Below are positions 34,812 through 44,100 of a stretch of DNA of 64,000 bases, one piece after another; position 1 is the first letter of the stretch; each line of letters begins with the position of its first letter. The notes beneath the pieces are model-generated. The model worked only from the letters and a program-made list of their open reading frames with translations, had not been told where the DNA came from and ran no database searches. Origin of the DNA: Pandoraea apista (lineage in GTDB: Bacteria; Pseudomonadota; Gammaproteobacteria; Burkholderiales; Burkholderiaceae); NCBI RefSeq assembly GCF_001465595.2, contig NZ_CP013481.2, positions 5,394,001-5,458,000 on the forward strand. The letters run 5' to 3'. Position numbers and translations under genes: made by a program.

Positions 34812-36041
34812 ATGACCAAACCCTATCTCACGCTTTGCGCCACGCTTGCGGCGGCGACTGCCATTGGCTGGATGGCGTTCAACGCACGCAGTTACGCCGC
34901 CGGACCCGATGCTGACGCAACCGCCGATCCGCGGCAGGCGGAAATCAAGTTGCTCGTCGACAACACCATCACGCCGCTCATGGCCCGGCAGAACGTGCCG
35001 GGCATGGCCGTTGGCATCGTCTTCGACGGACACACCTACGTCTTCGACTATGGCGTAGCGGACAAAGCCGCCAAGCGGCCCGTCACGCCCGACACGCTCT
35101 TTGAAATCGGCTCCGTCAGCAAAACGTTCACCGCTACGCTCGCCGCCTACGCGCAAGCGACTGGCGCACTGTCGCTCAACGACAAGACCCGCCGTTTCGT
35201 GCCTGAACTCGCCGGCACGCCGTTCGGTGACGTGACGCTCGTAAATCTCGGCACGCACACCACCGGTGGCATGCCGCTTCAGGCGCCGGACGATATCCGC
35301 GACACCGACCAGATGCTTCAGTACCTGAAGACATGGAAACCGGCGCAGCCCACCGGCACCGTGCGCACCTATTCCAATGTGAGTATCGGCGCACTGGGCT
35401 GGATAACAGCGCGCGCCATGCACGGCGACTTCTCCACGCTCGTCACCGAACATGTCTTCAAGCCGCTGGACCTGACGCATACCTTTATCCGTGTGCCGAA
35501 AGATCAACAGGCAAACTACGCGTGGGGATACGGCAAGGACGGCAAGCCGATTCGCGTCTCACCGGGTGTGTTCGAGCAGGAAGCCTACGGCGTAAAGACC
35601 ACCGCGAGCGACTTGCTGCGATTCGTGCAGGCAAACCTCGGCACACCGGCACGCGATAACGCGCTGCAACAGGCCATCCTCGCCACGCACACCGGCTACT
35701 TTTTCGACAAGCCAATGACGCAGGACCTGATCTGGGAACAGTATCCGTATCCCGTCAGCGTCGATGCATTACTCGAAGGCAACTCGAACCACATGGCGTA
35801 CGAGCCAACGCCCGCACATGAACTTTCGCCGCCCATGGCGCCGGCGTCCGTCGTCTGGATCAACAAGACCGGATCGACGAATGGTTTCGGTGCTTACGTT
35901 GCCTTCGTGCCGTCGAAACAGATGGGCATCGTGTTGCTGGCGAACAAGAACTACCCGATGGACGAACGTATTCGCGCAGCGCATCACATTCTGACGACAC
36001 TTGACGGCGGCACGCGCGCCACCGGCGCGTCACGAGAGTGA
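34812..36041 (+). CDS. ampC: Class C beta-lactamase (AmpC-type serine hydrolase)
   Basis: A 409-residue periplasmic enzyme with the three serine beta-lactamase/PBP signatures: S-x-x-K in FEIGSVSKTFTA (about residue 99), Y-x-N in TYSNVSIGALG, and K-T-G in INKTGSTNGFGAYVAFVP. A signal peptide occupies about the first 30 residues (cleavage near YAA). The order and the YSN and KTG contexts fit class C enzymes, which hydrolyse cephalosporins. No ampR-like LysR gene is adjacent, so inducibility by that route is not evident. GGAGA lies upstream of the start. A role as esterase or other family VIII carboxylesterase is possible but less likely. Confidence 0.87.
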   Translation: MTKPYLTLCATLAAATAIGWMAFNARSYAAGPDADATADPRQAEIKLLVDNTITPLMARQNVPGMAVGIVFDGHTYVFDYGVADKAAKRPVTPDTLFEIGSVSKTFTATLAAYAQATGALSLNDKTRRFVPELAGTPFGDVTLVNLGTHTTGGMPLQAPDDIRDTDQMLQYLKTWKPAQPTGTVRTYSNVSIGALGWITARAMHGDFSTLVTEHVFKPLDLTHTFIRVPKDQQANYAWGYGKDGKPIRVSPGVFEQEAYGVKTTASDLLRFVQANLGTPARDNALQQAILATHTGYFFDKPMTQDLIWEQYPYPVSVDALLEGNSNHMAYEPTPAHELSPPMAPASVVWINKTGSTNGFGAYVAFVPSKQMGIVLLANKNYPMDERIRAAHHILTTLDGGTRATGASRE

Positions 36042-36083
36042 TATCGTCCGGAGTGTTCTGATGTCGGCCTCGCCATTACGCCA

Positions 36084-37073
36084 ATGAGGAAGTCCGCGCT
36101 ACCGCTCGCCCTGAGTGTTGCCACCGCCGTCGCGACGTCATCCGTCGCGGCCGCAACAATGTCGACGGAGATTCAGGCGCCGGGTCCGAAGGGCTTGCAA
36201 GCGCCGCTCGCAGGCACTTTCGAAGCCCCGGCCGACAGCCGTGCAACGGTACTCATCGTGCCCGGCTCGGGCCCCACGGATCGAGATGGCAACAATCCGC
36301 TCGGCGTGAGGGCGGCGCCTTATCGGCGCCTCGCCGACGGACTTGCGCAACGCCGCATCGGCAGCGTACGCATCGACAAACGAGGGATGTTCGGAAGCGG
36401 CAAAGCCGTGCCCGACCCGAATGCCGTCACCGTCGACGACTACGTGCAAGACACGCTAGCCTGGATCGACACGATTCGCTCGAAGACAGGCGCGCGCTGC
36501 GTCTGGCTATTGGGGCACAGCGAAGGCGGGGTGATCGCGCTCGCCACGGCGGCACGCCATCCCGATTCCCTTTGCGGTCTGATTCTCATCTCGACGCCAG
36601 GGCGTGCGCTCGGCGACGTACTGAGCGAACAGCTTCACGCCAACCCGGCGAACGCCGCCATTGCCGACGCGGGCGACGCCGCCATTCGCTCGCTCATGCA
36701 AGGGCATCGTGTGGACCCGTCCACCCTGCCGGTGCCGCTCGCCCCGTTGTTCAACCCGGCGGTGCAGGGCTTTCTCATGAGTCTGTTCGCGCAGAACCCC
36801 GCCACGCTGATCGCGCAAGTGAAAGCGCCGGTGCTGATCATGCAGGGCGAGCGCGATTTACAAGTCAGTACCGAAGACGCGCAACGGCTCAGACAAGCGC
36901 AACCCGCCGCCACTCTCGCACTGCTACCCGACACCAATCACGTTCTGAAGACGGTGACGACCGACGATCGCGACGCGAATATCCGCACCTATGGCGACGC
37001 CTCGTTGCCGCTCGCGCCGGGCGTGGTCGAGACCATTGCCCGATTCATCGACGAGAATTCGAGCGCACCGTAA
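36084..37073 (+). CDS. Exported alpha/beta hydrolase
   Basis: A 329-residue protein with a signal peptide (MRKSALPLALSVATAVATSSVAA) and a compact alpha/beta hydrolase core: VLIVPGSGPTDRDGNN (oxyanion region), nucleophile elbow LLGHSEGGVIAL, acid in ILIMQGERDLQVS and histidine in LPDTNHVLK. The GSGPTDRDGN pattern is seen in secreted hydrolases of the peptidase S9/serine aminopeptidase-like group. It lies 42 bases after ampC on the same strand and may be co-transcribed. Substrate unknown. Confidence 0.82.
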   Translation: MRKSALPLALSVATAVATSSVAAATMSTEIQAPGPKGLQAPLAGTFEAPADSRATVLIVPGSGPTDRDGNNPLGVRAAPYRRLADGLAQRRIGSVRIDKRGMFGSGKAVPDPNAVTVDDYVQDTLAWIDTIRSKTGARCVWLLGHSEGGVIALATAARHPDSLCGLILISTPGRALGDVLSEQLHANPANAAIADAGDAAIRSLMQGHRVDPSTLPVPLAPLFNPAVQGFLMSLFAQNPATLIAQVKAPVLIMQGERDLQVSTEDAQRLRQAQPAATLALLPDTNHVLKTVTTDDRDANIRTYGDASLPLAPGVVETIARFIDENSSAP

Positions 37074-37090
37074 CGCACCGATGTGTTGGC

Positions 37091-37129
37091 GAGTGGGCGT
37101 GTTGGCGCGCCAACACAGCCCTCACACTC
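37091..37129. terminator. Palindromic bidirectional terminator between convergent genes
   Basis: The 18-bp perfect palindrome GTGTTGGCGCGCCAACAC (37099-37116) is the core of a longer imperfect hairpin whose arms reach GAGTGGGC and GCCCTCACACTC. It fills the 59-base gap between the convergent hydrolase and cystathionine beta-lyase genes. Confidence 0.6.
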
Positions 37130-37132
37130 GTA

Positions 37133-38323
37133 CTACTTCCCGAAGACCTGCTCCAGCGCCGCCGCCATATCGTCGATCAGATCCTGCGGATCTTCCAGAC
37201 CGATATGCAGACGCACGATCGGTCCGGCCGCTGTCCAGTCCTCGCATGTGCGCGTGCCGGCAACGTTCGTGACCGTCGCCAGACTCTCGAAGCCGCCCCA
37301 CGATGCACCGATGCCGAACAGCGCCAGCGCGTCGACGAAACGATCCGCTTGCGCCGTGGTGGCATTCGAGAACTCGAACGAGATCAGGCCGTTTGTGCCG
37401 AGGCAATCGCGCTGCCACAACGCATGCCCCGGGTGCGTCGGCAGTGCCGGACAGAACACGCGAGCAACGTCGGGAAGGCTTTCGAGCCAGTGCGCGATCT
37501 CCAGCGCATGACGCTCGTGCATCTGCAAACGCGCCGCCAGCGTGCGTGTGCCGCGCAGCACGAGGTACGCGTCGTCGGGACTCACCGCCACGCCCTGTGC
37601 GTCGGCCATGGTGGAGAGCGTCTGCCAGACCGCCTGTGTGGTGGTGACGGTCCCCATCATGACGTCCGAGTGCCCGCTCAGGTATTTTGTCGCGGCCATG
37701 ATCGAAATATCGGCCCCCAGCATGAGCGGACGGCACTGCACGCCGGAGCCCCACGTGTTGTCGGCTACCAGCAGCGCACCGTGACGATGCGCCAGCTCGG
37801 CCAGCGCCGGAATGTCGCACATCTCGTAGACGAGCGAGCCGGGCGATTCCACATAAATCAATTTGGTGCGCGCGGTGAAGTGCTCATCCGCGTTGCTGCC
37901 ATCGGCGCGGAAGTAGGTGACGTGCACACCCCACGGCTTGAGAAACGTCTCCACAAAGTGTCGCAACGGCTGATACACACAGTCGGAGATCAGCACGTGA
38001 TCGCCCGGGCGCACATAGGCGAGAAACACCATCGAGATCGCCGCGAGCCCGGTCGGGAAAAGCCGCGTGCGATAGCCGCCCTCCAGATCGGCAACGACAT
38101 CTTCCAGCGCGAAGCCGGTCGGGTTGCCGCGTGCGCCATAGGTGAACATACGCTCGGTGCCGCGACGGCGGCGAGCGTCGTTCATGTCGTCCATCGAGTC
38201 GAATAACACGGTAGACGCGCGCACCACAGGCGGATTGACGGCGCGGCCGCCGACGACAGTGGTGTGCGTACCGCCCTTGACCAGGCGGGTGGCGAGACGT
38301 TTAGGAGTCGATTGTCGGGACAT
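37133..38323 (-). CDS. metC: Cystathionine beta-lyase
   Basis: A 396-residue PLP enzyme of the Cys/Met family, splitting cystathionine (or cystine and related thio-amino acids) with release of pyruvate and ammonia. Visible blocks: RLATRLVKGGTHTTVVGG, PPVVRASTVLFDS, TYGARGNPT, and the PLP lysine in AATKYLSGHSDVMMGTV, whose SGHSD context is typical of proteobacterial beta-lyases. The start at 38323 is chosen by family length; the frame extends 81 codons upstream through non-homologous sequence. It ends a minus-strand gene series for sulfur amino acids (rhodanese, thiol dioxygenase, amino acid ABC transporter), so a catabolic role in thiol amino acid breakdown is as likely as methionine synthesis. 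Confidence 0.9.
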   Translation of the reverse strand: MSRQSTPKRLATRLVKGGTHTTVVGGRAVNPPVVRASTVLFDSMDDMNDARRRRGTERMFTYGARGNPTGFALEDVVADLEGGYRTRLFPTGLAAISMVFLAYVRPGDHVLISDCVYQPLRHFVETFLKPWGVHVTYFRADGSNADEHFTARTKLIYVESPGSLVYEMCDIPALAELAHRHGALLVADNTWGSGVQCRPLMLGADISIMAATKYLSGHSDVMMGTVTTTQAVWQTLSTMADAQGVAVSPDDAYLVLRGTRTLAARLQMHERHALEIAHWLESLPDVARVFCPALPTHPGHALWQRDCLGTNGLISFEFSNATTAQADRFVDALALFGIGASWGGFESLATVTNVAGTRTCEDWTAAGPIVRLHIGLEDPQDLIDDMAAALEQVFGK

Positions 38324-38412
38324 GATCGGGGGGCGTGGCTGATAACGATTCGAGCGATTCGGAACGGGTGTTGTGGCGTGCGCAACGAACAGGCGCACGC
38401 CCACGACAGAGC

Positions 38413-40014
38413 TTACTTCGCAGCGGCCGGTGCACCAATACGGAAAGCCCCGCGCTCCTGCTCGTCGAGCTGCGCGAGCAGACCCGTCTCCCACGCTAGA
38501 TATTGACGCGCCGCCGCCTTGTTGCCGTCGTGGCGGTCGTGAACGAAGAACAGGTAATCGATGCATTCAGCATCCGGCGGCAAATCGGGCGTGCTCTCGA
38601 CCGCATAACCGGCCGCGGCCCATGCCTTGAAGCCGCCCGCGAGCACCGAGATCGTACGCGGATCGCCCGCGTTCTCGCGGCGCCAGTCGGCCGCAAACAG
38701 TTCCGCGATACCGCGCTCCTCCGCGACGAGCACGATGTCACGCGACGCCGGCAGATTCGGCAGACGGGGACGAATCGCCCACTGCGCGCCCGCGATATGC
38801 TCGCGCCGGAAATTCATGCTCGGACGCACATCGATCACGATAGCGCTGTCATTCGTCAGCGCGGCCGCGAGGGTGGCCGCATCGATCTCGGGCAACGTCG
38901 GCTCAACCCCCGGCGCACGCACCGGCAGCGACGCGCCACTGGCCAGTCCGTCGCGCAGCACGTAGGCGTCGTGGCCCAACTGACGCAACCAACTGGCAAC
39001 GATCGGCGCGCGTACGCCGTCGTTATCGAACAGCACCACGCGGGCGTGACGCACGCCCACATACTGATCCGTCGCCTGAATCAACTGACCGCCGGGGGTA
39101 TGCTGCGCACCCGGCAACGTGCCGGCGGCAAACTCTTCCGGCGTGCGCACGTCACACAGGAACAGCGAGCGCGACGGGTCCGATGCCCACGCGGCGAACG
39201 TCGACGCGTCCACCTCCGGCACGGCGAAACGCTCGGCCAGCGCGCCGCTCGCTTCGCGCATCTGCGCGAGGCTCGACGGTGTCACCGTATCGGGATAGCG
39301 GCGTGTGCTGCCATGCTCGAGCGGCAGGTCTTCCAGGTACCAGCCCTGCGTGCCGTTCTCCAGCGCCATCACCGGGTTGGGAATGCCGAGATTGATGAGG
39401 GTCTGAGCGCCGATGATGCTTCGCGTGCGTCCGGCGCAGTTCACGACGATAGGCGTCGTGGGGTTCGGCACCAGTTCGCGGATGCGATAGCCGAGTTCGC
39501 CGTTCGGACAGCAGATCGATGTGGGGATCGTCATCTTCAGATACTCGCTCACGGGACGTCCGTCGAGGATCACCAGATCGTCGCCGCGCTCGCGCATTGC
39601 CGCGAGTTCGCGTGCTGTCACGCGCGGCGTGTGATACGCCATCTCCACCAGTTCGCCGAACGTTTTCGACGGTACGTTGACCCCGGCGAACAGCGTGAAG
39701 CCGGCCTGTTGCCAGGCATGGGTGCCGCCTTCGAGCACGTACACATCGGTGTAGCCCAGGGCAGCCAGACGTTGCGCCGCCAGCACGGCGACACTCGCGT
39801 CGGTGTCGTAGAGCACCACGCGCGCATCGCGACGCGGGGCCAGCCGCACGATATCGAGTTCGAGGCGGCTGTAGGGCAGCGTCACGCCGTAGAAGAGGTG
39901 CGCCTCGCCGTACTGGCCGTGCTCGCGCACGTCGAACACGGCGATCTCGGCGCCATCGTGCAGCCATTCCTTGAGGCGGGCGGACGGCACAAATTGAGGA
40001 GTGAACGAGGTCAT
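38413..40014 (-). CDS. Rhodanese-like protein with four tandem domains
   Basis: A 533-residue cytoplasmic protein made of four rhodanese homology domains (about residues 5-110, 125-235, 265-375, 390-500). Each has the IFDVRE/ILDGRP/LCDVRT/VIDVRP-type entrance and a GG-(T/F)-xAW end. Only domain 2 has the active-site cysteine (VVNCAGRTRS); the corresponding places in domains 1, 3 and 4 are aspartates or other residues (VLYDTDAS, VLFDNDGV, LVAEERGI), so they should be catalytically inactive. Rhodaneses move sulfane sulfur between donors and thiols. Between the cystathionine beta-lyase and thiol dioxygenase genes, it probably handles sulfur released from cysteine-like compounds. Confidence 0.88.
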   Translation of the reverse strand: MTSFTPQFVPSARLKEWLHDGAEIAVFDVREHGQYGEAHLFYGVTLPYSRLELDIVRLAPRRDARVVLYDTDASVAVLAAQRLAALGYTDVYVLEGGTHAWQQAGFTLFAGVNVPSKTFGELVEMAYHTPRVTARELAAMRERGDDLVILDGRPVSEYLKMTIPTSICCPNGELGYRIRELVPNPTTPIVVNCAGRTRSIIGAQTLINLGIPNPVMALENGTQGWYLEDLPLEHGSTRRYPDTVTPSSLAQMREASGALAERFAVPEVDASTFAAWASDPSRSLFLCDVRTPEEFAAGTLPGAQHTPGGQLIQATDQYVGVRHARVVLFDNDGVRAPIVASWLRQLGHDAYVLRDGLASGASLPVRAPGVEPTLPEIDAATLAAALTNDSAIVIDVRPSMNFRREHIAGAQWAIRPRLPNLPASRDIVLVAEERGIAELFAADWRRENAGDPRTISVLAGGFKAWAAAGYAVESTPDLPPDAECIDYLFFVHDRHDGNKAAARQYLAWETGLLAQLDEQERGAFRIGAPAAAK

Positions 40015-40171
40015 AGCGTTGCGTCGTTGTCAGGTTTCGCCCGGCCGTTGCCAAAGCGTAGGGATGAGCTAACCCGCACCGCCCGCCGGGGCGATGTGAT
40101 ACGGGTGGCGCGAAACAGGTTCGCGCGCTCAGGGAATTCGCCGCCGGTCTCGCCCGGCGGTCACTGCGGGA

Positions 40172-40768
40172 TCAGCGGCGGGTTTTCACGCCGATGTCCA
40201 TCACTTGATACGTGCCCTTGGCAAGGTCAAAGGTGATGCGCTCGGTCAGCGTTTCCAGCGCACGGCCATACATGTGCAGGTGGCGAATCGGGGCGTCGCC
40301 CTTGATCTCGACGGCGTGAATGTCTTCCGAGGCCAGCGCAATGCCATGGCCCGGATCGACCACGACGGTGTCGCTCACTTCGAGCGTACCGACACCCGGC
40401 GTCTTGCCGTCGTCCGTGCGACGGTAGACGTAGTTGTATTCCACGCCATCGACAGCGGCGATGCAGGCCCACGTCGTGTGGTTGTGCGGCGTAATCTTCT
40501 TGCCCGGGCGCATGACATTCAGATACAGCGCGTAGGTCTTGTCGGCATCTTCGTGAATCAGATAGCGCGCTTGCAATTCCCCGTCGCCCGGCGGCGGGAA
40601 ATCGGCCTCGCTCCACAACGCACTGCGCGCGGCAAGCGATTTGACCTGATCGAGCACCGCAGCCAGTGCGGGGCGCGTTTCGCCTTCGGGCGCCAATGCG
40701 GCCTTCATGGCGTTGATTGCGTCGCTGACGGCGGCCTGACGTTGTTCCGAAACTGAGGACGTGGACAT
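40172..40768 (-). CDS. Cupin thiol dioxygenase (cysteine / 3-mercaptopropionate dioxygenase-like)
   Basis: A 198-residue single-domain cupin. The iron ligands are the two histidines of [10 protein letters not shown] and a third in SEDIHAVEI, as in bacterial cysteine and mercaptopropionate dioxygenases, which oxidise a thiol to a sulfinate with O2. The [15 protein letters not shown] context resembles the 3-mercaptopropionate-type group more than mammalian cysteine dioxygenase; substrate is therefore open. GGAGA precedes the chosen start at 40768; the frame extends 43 codons further upstream. It lies between the rhodanese and ABC transporter genes on the same strand. Confidence 0.83.
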   Translation of the reverse strand: MSTSSVSEQRQAAVSDAINAMKAALAPEGETRPALAAVLDQVKSLAARSALWSEADFPPPGDGELQARYLIHEDADKTYALYLNVMRPGKKITPHNHTTWACIAAVDGVEYNYVYRRTDDGKTPGVGTLEVSDTVVVDPGHGIALASEDIHAVEIKGDAPIRHLHMYGRALETLTERITFDLAKGTYQVMDIGVKTRR

Positions 40769-40868
40769 GATGAGAGTCTTCTCCGTAGTGCTTTTGTTTT
40801 GCGAGGTACCCGGGCAGGGCGCTATCGTGTGTTGTGTGAGGCTGAGTAGCCTGTCTATGCGGTTATCG

Positions 40869-41642
40869 TCAGGCAGGCACCACTTCGCGCGGCACACCGA
40901 TCATCGGCGACGGACGCAGCACGTCCTGAAGGAAGCGCTGTGCGCGCGCATGCTTCGGCTGGCTGAAGAACTCCGCGGGCGGCGAGTCTTCGAGCAACTC
41001 GCCCTGATCCATGAACCAGACGCGACTTGAAACGTCGCGCGCAAACCCCATTTCGTGCGTGACGATCATCATCGTCAGCCCGTCGTCGGCCAGCGAACGC
41101 ATGACTTGCAGCACCTCCTGCACCATCTCCGGATCGAGTGCACTCGTCGGCTCGTCGAACAGCATGAGCGGCGGTTTCATGGCGAGCGCGCGCGCAATCG
41201 CCACGCGCTGCTGCTGACCGCCCGAGAGATTCGCGGGCATGGCGTCGATCTTGTGCGCGAGACCGACTTTGGCGAGCAGCGTCTGCGCTTGAGCCACGGC
41301 TTCGTCGCGCGACATGCCCAGCACTTTCGTCGGGCCGAGAATCAGGTTCTGCCGTACCGACAGGTTCTGAAACAGGTTGAAACTCTGGAACACGAAGCCG
41401 ATGCGAGCGCGCAACTGATTGAGCTTCACGTCGCGCGCGGTGACATCTTTGCCTTCGAAGAGGATACGTCCCTTCTGAATGGCTTCGAGCCGCGTGACGG
41501 TGCGAATCAGCGTCGACTTTCCCGAGCCCGACGGTCCGCACACGACAACGACTTCGCCGCGTCCGATGGTGGCGTTGATGCCCTTGAGGACATGATGTTC
41601 GCCGTAGAACTTATCGACATTCTCGAATGCGAGCATGCTCAT
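40869..41642 (-). CDS. Polar amino acid ABC transporter ATP-binding protein
   Basis: A 257-residue ATPase of the GlnQ/HisP type. Walker A is GPSGSGKST, the signature is [16 protein letters not shown], Walker B is [13 protein letters not shown], and the switch histidine is in [15 protein letters not shown] lies nine bases upstream of the start at 41642. It energises the two permeases encoded immediately upstream, with which it is probably co-transcribed. The neighbours (thiol dioxygenase, lyase, rhodanese) suggest cystine, cysteine or a related sulfur amino acid as substrate. Confidence 0.93.
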   Translation of the reverse strand: MSMLAFENVDKFYGEHHVLKGINATIGRGEVVVVCGPSGSGKSTLIRTVTRLEAIQKGRILFEGKDVTARDVKLNQLRARIGFVFQSFNLFQNLSVRQNLILGPTKVLGMSRDEAVAQAQTLLAKVGLAHKIDAMPANLSGGQQQRVAIARALAMKPPLMLFDEPTSALDPEMVQEVLQVMRSLADDGLTMMIVTHEMGFARDVSSRVWFMDQGELLEDSPPAEFFSQPKHARAQRFLQDVLRPSPMIGVPREVVPA

Positions 41643-41671
41643 GGTCGCGTTCTCCTTCTTGAATCCTGTGC

Positions 41672-42364
41672 TCACGCCAACCCCGCGCGTTGACGGGCGA
41701 TGCGACGTTCAAGCCAGCCTGCGAAGCGCGAAATGGCGAAGCACAACACGAAATAGAAAGCTGCGAGCACGAGGAACGTCTGCAGCGGCTTGGTCAGCAC
41801 GATCGTATTGACCTGTGCGGCCGAGTACGTCAGCTCGGGCACCCCGATCACATACGCCAGCGATGTCGCCTTGATGATCGACACGAACTGATTGACGATG
41901 GACGGCAGCATGTTGGCGAGCGCCTGCGGCAATTGCACGTAACGCATGCTTTGCAGCCACGACAGCCCGTTAGAACGCGCCGCCTCCATCTGTCCGCGCG
42001 GCAGGCCCTCGAGACCGGCCCGCACGATCTGCGACAGGAAAGCGCTCTCGTAGACGATGATCGCGCACACGGCCGTAGTGAATGCCGACACCTCGGCGCC
42101 CACCAGCAAGGGCACGGCGAAATACGCCCAGAAGATGATCATCAGCAGCGGAATACCGCGTACGAGTCGTGTCCAGATACCGGCCACACGACGCATCCAG
42201 CGCCACGGCGAGACCTGCGCCAGACCGATTGCGACCGAAATCGGGAACGAAATCACCAGCCCGAGCGCCGAGAGAATGAGCGTAATTGCCACGCCGCCGA
42301 GCGGGCCGTTGGGCCAGCTCCCGACGAGGAATAGCGCGAGATAGTCATGCAGAATCTCGTACAT
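41672..42364 (-). CDS. Polar amino acid ABC transporter permease
   Basis: A 230-residue inner-membrane permease of the HisM/GlnP family. The permease EAA-like loop, which docks the ATPase, is [24 protein letters not shown]. Five or so hydrophobic segments are visible. The gene follows the second permease by four bases and precedes the ATPase by 29, so all three form one operon. Confidence 0.92.
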   Translation of the reverse strand: MYEILHDYLALFLVGSWPNGPLGGVAITLILSALGLVISFPISVAIGLAQVSPWRWMRRVAGIWTRLVRGIPLLMIIFWAYFAVPLLVGAEVSAFTTAVCAIIVYESAFLSQIVRAGLEGLPRGQMEAARSNGLSWLQSMRYVQLPQALANMLPSIVNQFVSIIKATSLAYVIGVPELTYSAAQVNTIVLTKPLQTFLVLAAFYFVLCFAISRFAGWLERRIARQRAGLA

Positions 42365-42368
42365 CGTC

Positions 42369-43061
42369 TCAGACTCCCGAGGGCGCCGTACGGCGTTTGG
42401 CGAAGTGCTCGGAGAGCGCCATCAAGGCCAGCGTGCCAATCAGATACAGGATCGTGGCCACCAGAAACACGTCGAATGTGCGGAAGGTCAGGTTATCGAT
42501 CTGACGCGTGCGATACAGCAGTTCATGAACGCCGATCGCCATCGCAAGCGAGCTGTTCTTGAACAGCAGCAGCGCCTGGTTGAGCAACGCGGGCAGCGCC
42601 ACACGAATACCCTGCGGCAGAATCACGTAGCGGAACGACTGCAAATACGTGAGACCGATGGACCACGCGGCTTCTTGTTGCGTGTTCGGAATCGCACGCA
42701 ACCCCGAGCGCAGGTCTTCCGAGATGAACGCGCCGGCATTGAGCGACAGCGCGATCGTTGCGAAGAAGAACTCGGTGTTGCCGGCGTTGATCCAGTCGCG
42801 CAGGCCCTCGGGCAGCAATTGCGGCACACCGAAGTACCACACCAGGATCTGCACCAGCACCGGCACGTTGCGGTGGTATTCCACCACCACGATCACGAAG
42901 CCCTTGAAGAGTTTGACCGGCAACGCGCGCAACGTGGTGAGCGTCACGCCCACCACGATGGACAACAGGCCCGAGACCACGAACAGCCGGAGCGTGGTCA
43001 GCACGCCGTCGCGAAAGAGCTTCAGGTAGCCGTCTTCGAGCAAAAACGAGAGATCGAACAT
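42369..43061 (-). CDS. Polar amino acid ABC transporter permease
   Basis: A 230-residue partner permease of the HisQ/GltJ type, with the EAA-like loop TQQEAAWSIGLTYLQSFRYVILPQG and about five membrane segments. It pairs with the permease at 41672-42364 to form the heterodimeric channel. The start follows the stop of the binding protein gene by 15 bases. Confidence 0.92.
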   Translation of the reverse strand: MFDLSFLLEDGYLKLFRDGVLTTLRLFVVSGLLSIVVGVTLTTLRALPVKLFKGFVIVVVEYHRNVPVLVQILVWYFGVPQLLPEGLRDWINAGNTEFFFATIALSLNAGAFISEDLRSGLRAIPNTQQEAAWSIGLTYLQSFRYVILPQGIRVALPALLNQALLLFKNSSLAMAIGVHELLYRTRQIDNLTFRTFDVFLVATILYLIGTLALMALSEHFAKRRTAPSGV

Positions 43062-43076
43062 TGCGCGTCGTCTCGC

Positions 43077-43901
43077 TTACTGTACCTTGATAGGTTCGAC
43101 CTTGTAGTCGCGCGTGAACTTGTAGACGGACTTGCTGCCGAGCCACTTGTCGAAGCTCTCCTGCAAGCCGTTCGACTTGTCGTAGTCGACCAGGATCTTG
43201 TTCACGGCGGCGAGCAGCGCGGGTTCGTTCTTGTTCATCACCACACCCCAACGCTCTTCAAAGACCGGTTTGGTGAGCAAACGATACTGCTGGCCTCCCT
43301 TGGCGGCCGCTTCGTTGGCAAAGCGCGCCAGAATCAGTTGGCCCGCCACGAGCCCTTCGACCTTGCCCTGTTGCAGCGCGAGGAACGCCGACGAGATGTC
43401 GTGGAAGGTCAGCAGATTCGAATCGGGCAGGCGCGTGACCGACACCGCTGCCGAACTGGAGCCCTCCGACGCGGCGATCTTCTTGCCCGCGAGCTGATCG
43501 AGCGTTTGCAGCGGCGAGTCGGCGCGCACCAGCACGCGGATCGGGGCAACGAAATACTGGTCGCTGAAATCGACCTGCGCAGCGCGAGCGGGCATCCACG
43601 CCACGGCGGCGGCCAGCACGTCGACGCGGCGCGTCTTGAGTTCGGGAATACGGGCGTCGGTCGACAAGGCGCGATGTTCGAGCTTCACGCCCAGCCCCTT
43701 GGCGATCGCGTTGCACACGTCGACATCGAAGCCGACGATCTTGCGCGTGGCGGCATCGGGGAACGCATACGGTTCGCTGGCGTTTTGCGTGCCGCAAACG
43801 AGCGTGCCGCGCGCCTTGATGTCAGCCAATTGGTCGGCGTGCGCGATGCCCGTCATGGCGAAGGTCGCGAACAGCGCGGCTGCAAGGTGTCGTTGCCACA
43901 T
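43077..43901 (-). CDS. Periplasmic amino acid-binding protein (SBP family 3)
   Basis: A 274-residue solute-binding protein. The signal peptide runs to AHA (WQRHLAAALFATFAMTGIAHA). The family-3 hallmark is GFDVDVCNAIAKGLGVKLE, with GTLVCGTQNASEPYAF before it and VDVLAAAVAWMPARAAQVDFSDQYF after it. It is the first gene of the ABC transporter operon and should set substrate specificity; context suggests a sulfur-containing amino acid. AGGAG lies upstream of the start at 43901. Divergent from the LysR gene that follows. Confidence 0.92.
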   Translation of the reverse strand: MWQRHLAAALFATFAMTGIAHADQLADIKARGTLVCGTQNASEPYAFPDAATRKIVGFDVDVCNAIAKGLGVKLEHRALSTDARIPELKTRRVDVLAAAVAWMPARAAQVDFSDQYFVAPIRVLVRADSPLQTLDQLAGKKIAASEGSSSAAVSVTRLPDSNLLTFHDISSAFLALQQGKVEGLVAGQLILARFANEAAAKGGQQYRLLTKPVFEERWGVVMNKNEPALLAAVNKILVDYDKSNGLQESFDKWLGSKSVYKFTRDYKVEPIKVQ

Positions 43902-44100
43902 GATCCTGAGTCTCCTTGAGTTCGACCTGGGGGGTGAATCGATTAGCGGGGGACCGGTCGGTGCCGGCAATCCACCCTTTATGCCCCGGTCACATAAATA
44001 TTGCTTGAGTGTCAGGCAGGTTATCGACCAAAATTCCCAAGAACAATTTAATTTTTATCTCAGAAACATTAGCGTCCCTGAAGTATCCACCCAAACAGTC

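Noticed and set aside
42405..43919. A 504-codon plus-strand frame
   Set aside because: Antisense of the ABC permease and binding protein genes, with shadow-type composition.
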